Assembly: GCF_013408295.1 (NCBI RefSeq)
Contig: NZ_JACBYQ010000001.1
Span: 1,612,001 to 1,676,000 of the forward strand
DNA from: Psychromicrobium silvestre
GTDB lineage: Bacteria; Actinomycetota; Actinomycetes; Actinomycetales; Micrococcaceae
Reading direction: 5' to 3'
DNA: 64,000 nt
The first letter of the stretch is position 1, and each line of letters starts with the position of its first letter. The position numbers were made by a program, and so were the translations under genes. The notes under the pieces were generated by a model, which did no database searches, was not told where the DNA came from, and saw only the letters and a list, made by a program, of their open reading frames with translations. Of the stretch, positions 62,081 to 64,000 are shown in pieces.

Positions 62081-63412
62081 TTAGCTGGGAACGGGAACGG
62101 AACCCGGCTTCCGATCCTTCCGCATGGTTGCCGAGATCACCGCCGCCATCGTGCACAGCGCGGCCGCCCCGAACCAGGCATAGGTGTACTGACCGGTGGC
62201 GTCCCGCACCACGCCCGCCAGAGTAGCCGCGATCGCCGCACCCACCTGGTGAGCGGCGAAGACCCAGCCAAAGACAATGCTTCCGTCAGAGCCGAAAACT
62301 CTCCGGCAAATCGCGGCCGTCGGTGGCACGGTAGCCACCCAGTCAAGCCCGTAAATCACCACGAAAATCACCATCGATGGCTGCACGGTGGCGCTCAAGA
62401 GCAGCGGCAAGACCAGCAGTCCGATGCCCCGGAACTGGTAGTAAAGAGCCAGCAAAATCTTGGGATTGAAGCGGTCGGTCAGCCAGCCCGAGGCGATGGT
62501 ACCGACGATGTCGAAGACGCCGACGACGGCGAGCAAGCCTGCCGCAGTGGTCTCCGGCATGCCGTGGTCATGGGCGGAGGGGATGAAGTGGGTCCCGATC
62601 AAGCCGTTCGTGGTGGCTCCGCAGATCGCAAAGCCCGCAACTAGCGCCCAAAAGGTCGGGACCTTGGACGCTCGGCGCAGCACGCTGAGCGCATGCAAGG
62701 CGGCGTTCTGTTTCGGTTCCGTTCCGGCTTGCGGGGTATCCGAACTCTCGGGGGTATCCGCGCTCTCCAAGGCATCCGTGCTTTCCAAGGCGTCCGCGCC
62801 AAAAGGTAATACGCCGACGTCGGAGGGCTTGTTCTTCATGAAGATCAGCACCAGCGGGATCACCGCCACGGCGCCGGCCGCAATCAGTAAGGAAGCCTCC
62901 CGCCAGCCCGGTGATTGGGCGAGCTGCGCGATAATCGGTAGGAAAACCAGTTGTCCCGCCGCGCTGCCTGCCGTCAGGATGCCGAGAACCAGGCCACGGT
63001 GTTTGACGAACCAGGTGTCCACAATGGTGGCCGCGAAGACCAGGGCCATCGATCCAGTGCCCAGTCCGATCAAAACACCCCAGGTGAGCAGGATCTGCCA
63101 GGACTGTTCGACGAAGACGGTCAGCGCACTGCCCGCTCCGATCAGCCCGAGCGCAATCGCGGTCACCCGGCGAATCCCGAACCTGCCCATCAGGGCGGCC
63201 GCGAAGGGCGCCGTCAGCCCAAAGAGCAACAGGTTAATGCTCACCGCGGCGGATAGCACCGTGGTGGGCCAGCCAAACTCGTCTTGCAGGGGCACCATCA
63301 GCACTCCGGGTGCTGCTCGGAACCCTGCCGCGCCCACCAGAGCTAAAAGCCCGACGGCGGCAACCAACCAAGCCGGATGCAAGCGCCGCCTGGTCTTCGT
63401 CTGTACGCTCAT
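62081..63412 (-). CDS. MFS transporter (OFA/MCT-like)
   Basis: About 443 residues with twelve transmembrane helices. The segments FRAAPGVLMVPLQDEFGWPTTVLSAAVSINLLLFGLTAPF and LMGRFGIRRVTAIALGLIGAG resemble the OFA (oxalate/formate) and monocarboxylate-like group. The central loop carries acidic repeats (DALESTDALESADTPESSD). ATG 63412 is preceded by AGGGGAG and overlaps the HxlR stop by 4 bp, so the regulator and transporter are co-translated. Confidence 0.88.
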   Translation of the reverse strand: MSVQTKTRRRLHPAWLVAAVGLLALVGAAGFRAAPGVLMVPLQDEFGWPTTVLSAAVSINLLLFGLTAPFAAALMGRFGIRRVTAIALGLIGAGSALTVFVEQSWQILLTWGVLIGLGTGSMALVFAATIVDTWFVKHRGLVLGILTAGSAAGQLVFLPIIAQLAQSPGWREASLLIAAGAVAVIPLVLIFMKNKPSDVGVLPFGADALESTDALESADTPESSDTPQAGTEPKQNAALHALSVLRRASKVPTFWALVAGFAICGATTNGLIGTHFIPSAHDHGMPETTAAGLLAVVGVFDIVGTIASGWLTDRFNPKILLALYYQFRGIGLLVLPLLLSATVQPSMVIFVVIYGLDWVATVPPTAAICRRVFGSDGSIVFGWVFAAHQVGAAIAATLAGVVRDATGQYTYAWFGAAALCTMAAVISATMRKDRKPGSVPVPS

Positions 63413-63924
63413 GCTGCACTCCCCTGGGCTGTTCCGGCCAGAGCCAAATCCAGCGGGATCGGTTGTTCGGAACGAGTCAGTGAATGCCAGCTGGTGTTCC
63501 TGGCGGTCAGCTCGGTTCCGCAGTGTTCGCAGCGCTCCGCAGAGTTGCTGCGCTGCCCACAGTCGCGGTGCAGCAAGTACATATGTGCTTGATCGCTTGG
63601 TGGGTTCAGGTGTTTCTCCGACCACAGCGTCAGTGCGTTGAAGATCGGTAGCGCATCGGCGCCCGCCTCGGTGAGCACATACTCCAGCCGGGACCGCTGG
63701 CCGCCATCATATTTGCGGCGTTCCAGCAGCCCAGCCTCACATAGTCCGGCCAGGCGTTTGCTCAGCACGGTGTCCGCTACCTGGAGTCGTTCCTTAATCG
63801 CGGTAAAGCGATTATTACCGAAAAAGATCTCCCGCAGCACCATCATTGACCAGGGATCGCCGAAAGTTTCGAGGCCCCGGGCAATGGGACAAGGACGTTG
63901 AGACCAATCAGAACGCAAAGGCAT
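63409..63924 (-). CDS. HxlR-family regulator with an extra C-terminal zinc-ribbon-like part
   Basis: A 171-residue winged-helix regulator. The HxlR core (CPIARGLETFGDPWSMMVLREIFFGNNRFTAIKERL, LSKRLAGLCEAGLLERRKYD) spans about residues 12-110. The C-terminal part has CGQRSNSAERCEHCGTELTARN, a CxxC-containing cysteine set that may bind zinc. It is upstream of and overlaps the MFS gene; it probably controls it. The remaining 76 bases of the window hold no complete gene. Confidence 0.9.
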   Translation of the reverse strand: MPLRSDWSQRPCPIARGLETFGDPWSMMVLREIFFGNNRFTAIKERLQVADTVLSKRLAGLCEAGLLERRKYDGGQRSRLEYVLTEAGADALPIFNALTLWSEKHLNPPSDQAHMYLLHRDCGQRSNSAERCEHCGTELTARNTSWHSLTRSEQPIPLDLALAGTAQGSAA

Positions 63925-64000
63925 TCGGTCACGCTATCTGACTATCTTCGAGAAAGCCAGGAGATTACTTAGATCTTTTTGAGGGCCCCATCGATCCCGA

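Noticed and set aside
63413..63625. 71-residue N-terminal extension of the last MFS transporter
   Set aside because: It runs through the HxlR gene. ATG 63412 has a good ribosome-binding site and begins right before the first membrane helix.
62460..63641. 393-residue frame on the plus strand opposite the MFS gene
   Set aside because: It is antisense to a clear twelve-helix transporter and has low-complexity Ser/Thr/Ala/Pro composition; no motif supports it.

Overview
The window comes from a moderately GC-rich actinomycete, most likely a Micrococcales relative of Arthrobacter or Renibacterium (Micrococcaceae). The main support is mycothiol synthase (mshD), an orphan GlnR-type regulator, several PspC-domain proteins, MaoC-type HadA/HadB-like dehydratases beside murB, and tRNA genes without an encoded CCA. 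Gene density is high, with many 1-4 bp overlaps. I see no phage, insertion sequence or CRISPR array.

Layout. 0.1-4.2 kb: an envelope-stress module made of a LuxR response regulator and a PspC-fused histidine kinase, divergent from three small PspC/membrane genes, closed by a tandem repeat and a very strong terminator. 4.6-10.4 kb: phosphofructokinase, acetyltransferase, YgfZ, nitrobindin, membrane proteins and GlnR. 10.4-10.9 kb: a repeat-rich spacer with a degenerate tRNA-like element. 10.9-15.2 kb: mshD, ppk1 and a Nudix/phosphatase fusion. 15.3-18.0 kb: an uncharacterised membrane protein/GntR/TPR operon. 18.0-19.4 kb: thyA-dfrA. 20.1-23.7 kb: a PLP enzyme, an amino acid permease and an Lrp regulator. 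23.7-28.8 kb: asd, a winged-helix protein, a fatty-acid desaturase, an XRE-cupin regulator and a thioredoxin-reductase-like flavoprotein.

28.8-33.6 kb holds the most interesting locus: a compact six-gene ribosomal peptide cluster of the linear azol(in)e-containing peptide (LAP/TOMM) type. It has a 62-residue precursor, an E1-like leader-binding partner, a YcaO cyclodehydratase ending in PHPFP, a SagB-type FMN dehydrogenase and an ABC exporter. The predicted core (one Cys, a Ser/Thr run and a Pro/Arg-rich tail) matches no LAP that I recall. A promoter and two back-to-back palindromes lie directly upstream of the precursor.

33.6-43.4 kb: murB, transporters, dehydratases, a TetR-controlled drug-efflux gene and several housekeeping enzymes. 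43.5-45.4 kb: a secreted ricin-lectin/GH16 glycanase. 45.6-45.9 kb: tRNA-Met and tRNA-Thr. 46-48.9 kb: a DEAD-box helicase and a MOSC protein. 48.9-56.9 kb: a complete minus-strand kdp potassium-uptake operon (kdpFABC plus kdpDE) preceded by an unannotated 27-residue membrane peptide that overlaps kdpF. 57.1-64.0 kb: amidohydrolase and acyl-CoA dehydrogenase, an acetyltransferase, two tandem secreted trypsin-like proteases with duplicated terminators, and an HxlR/MFS pair.
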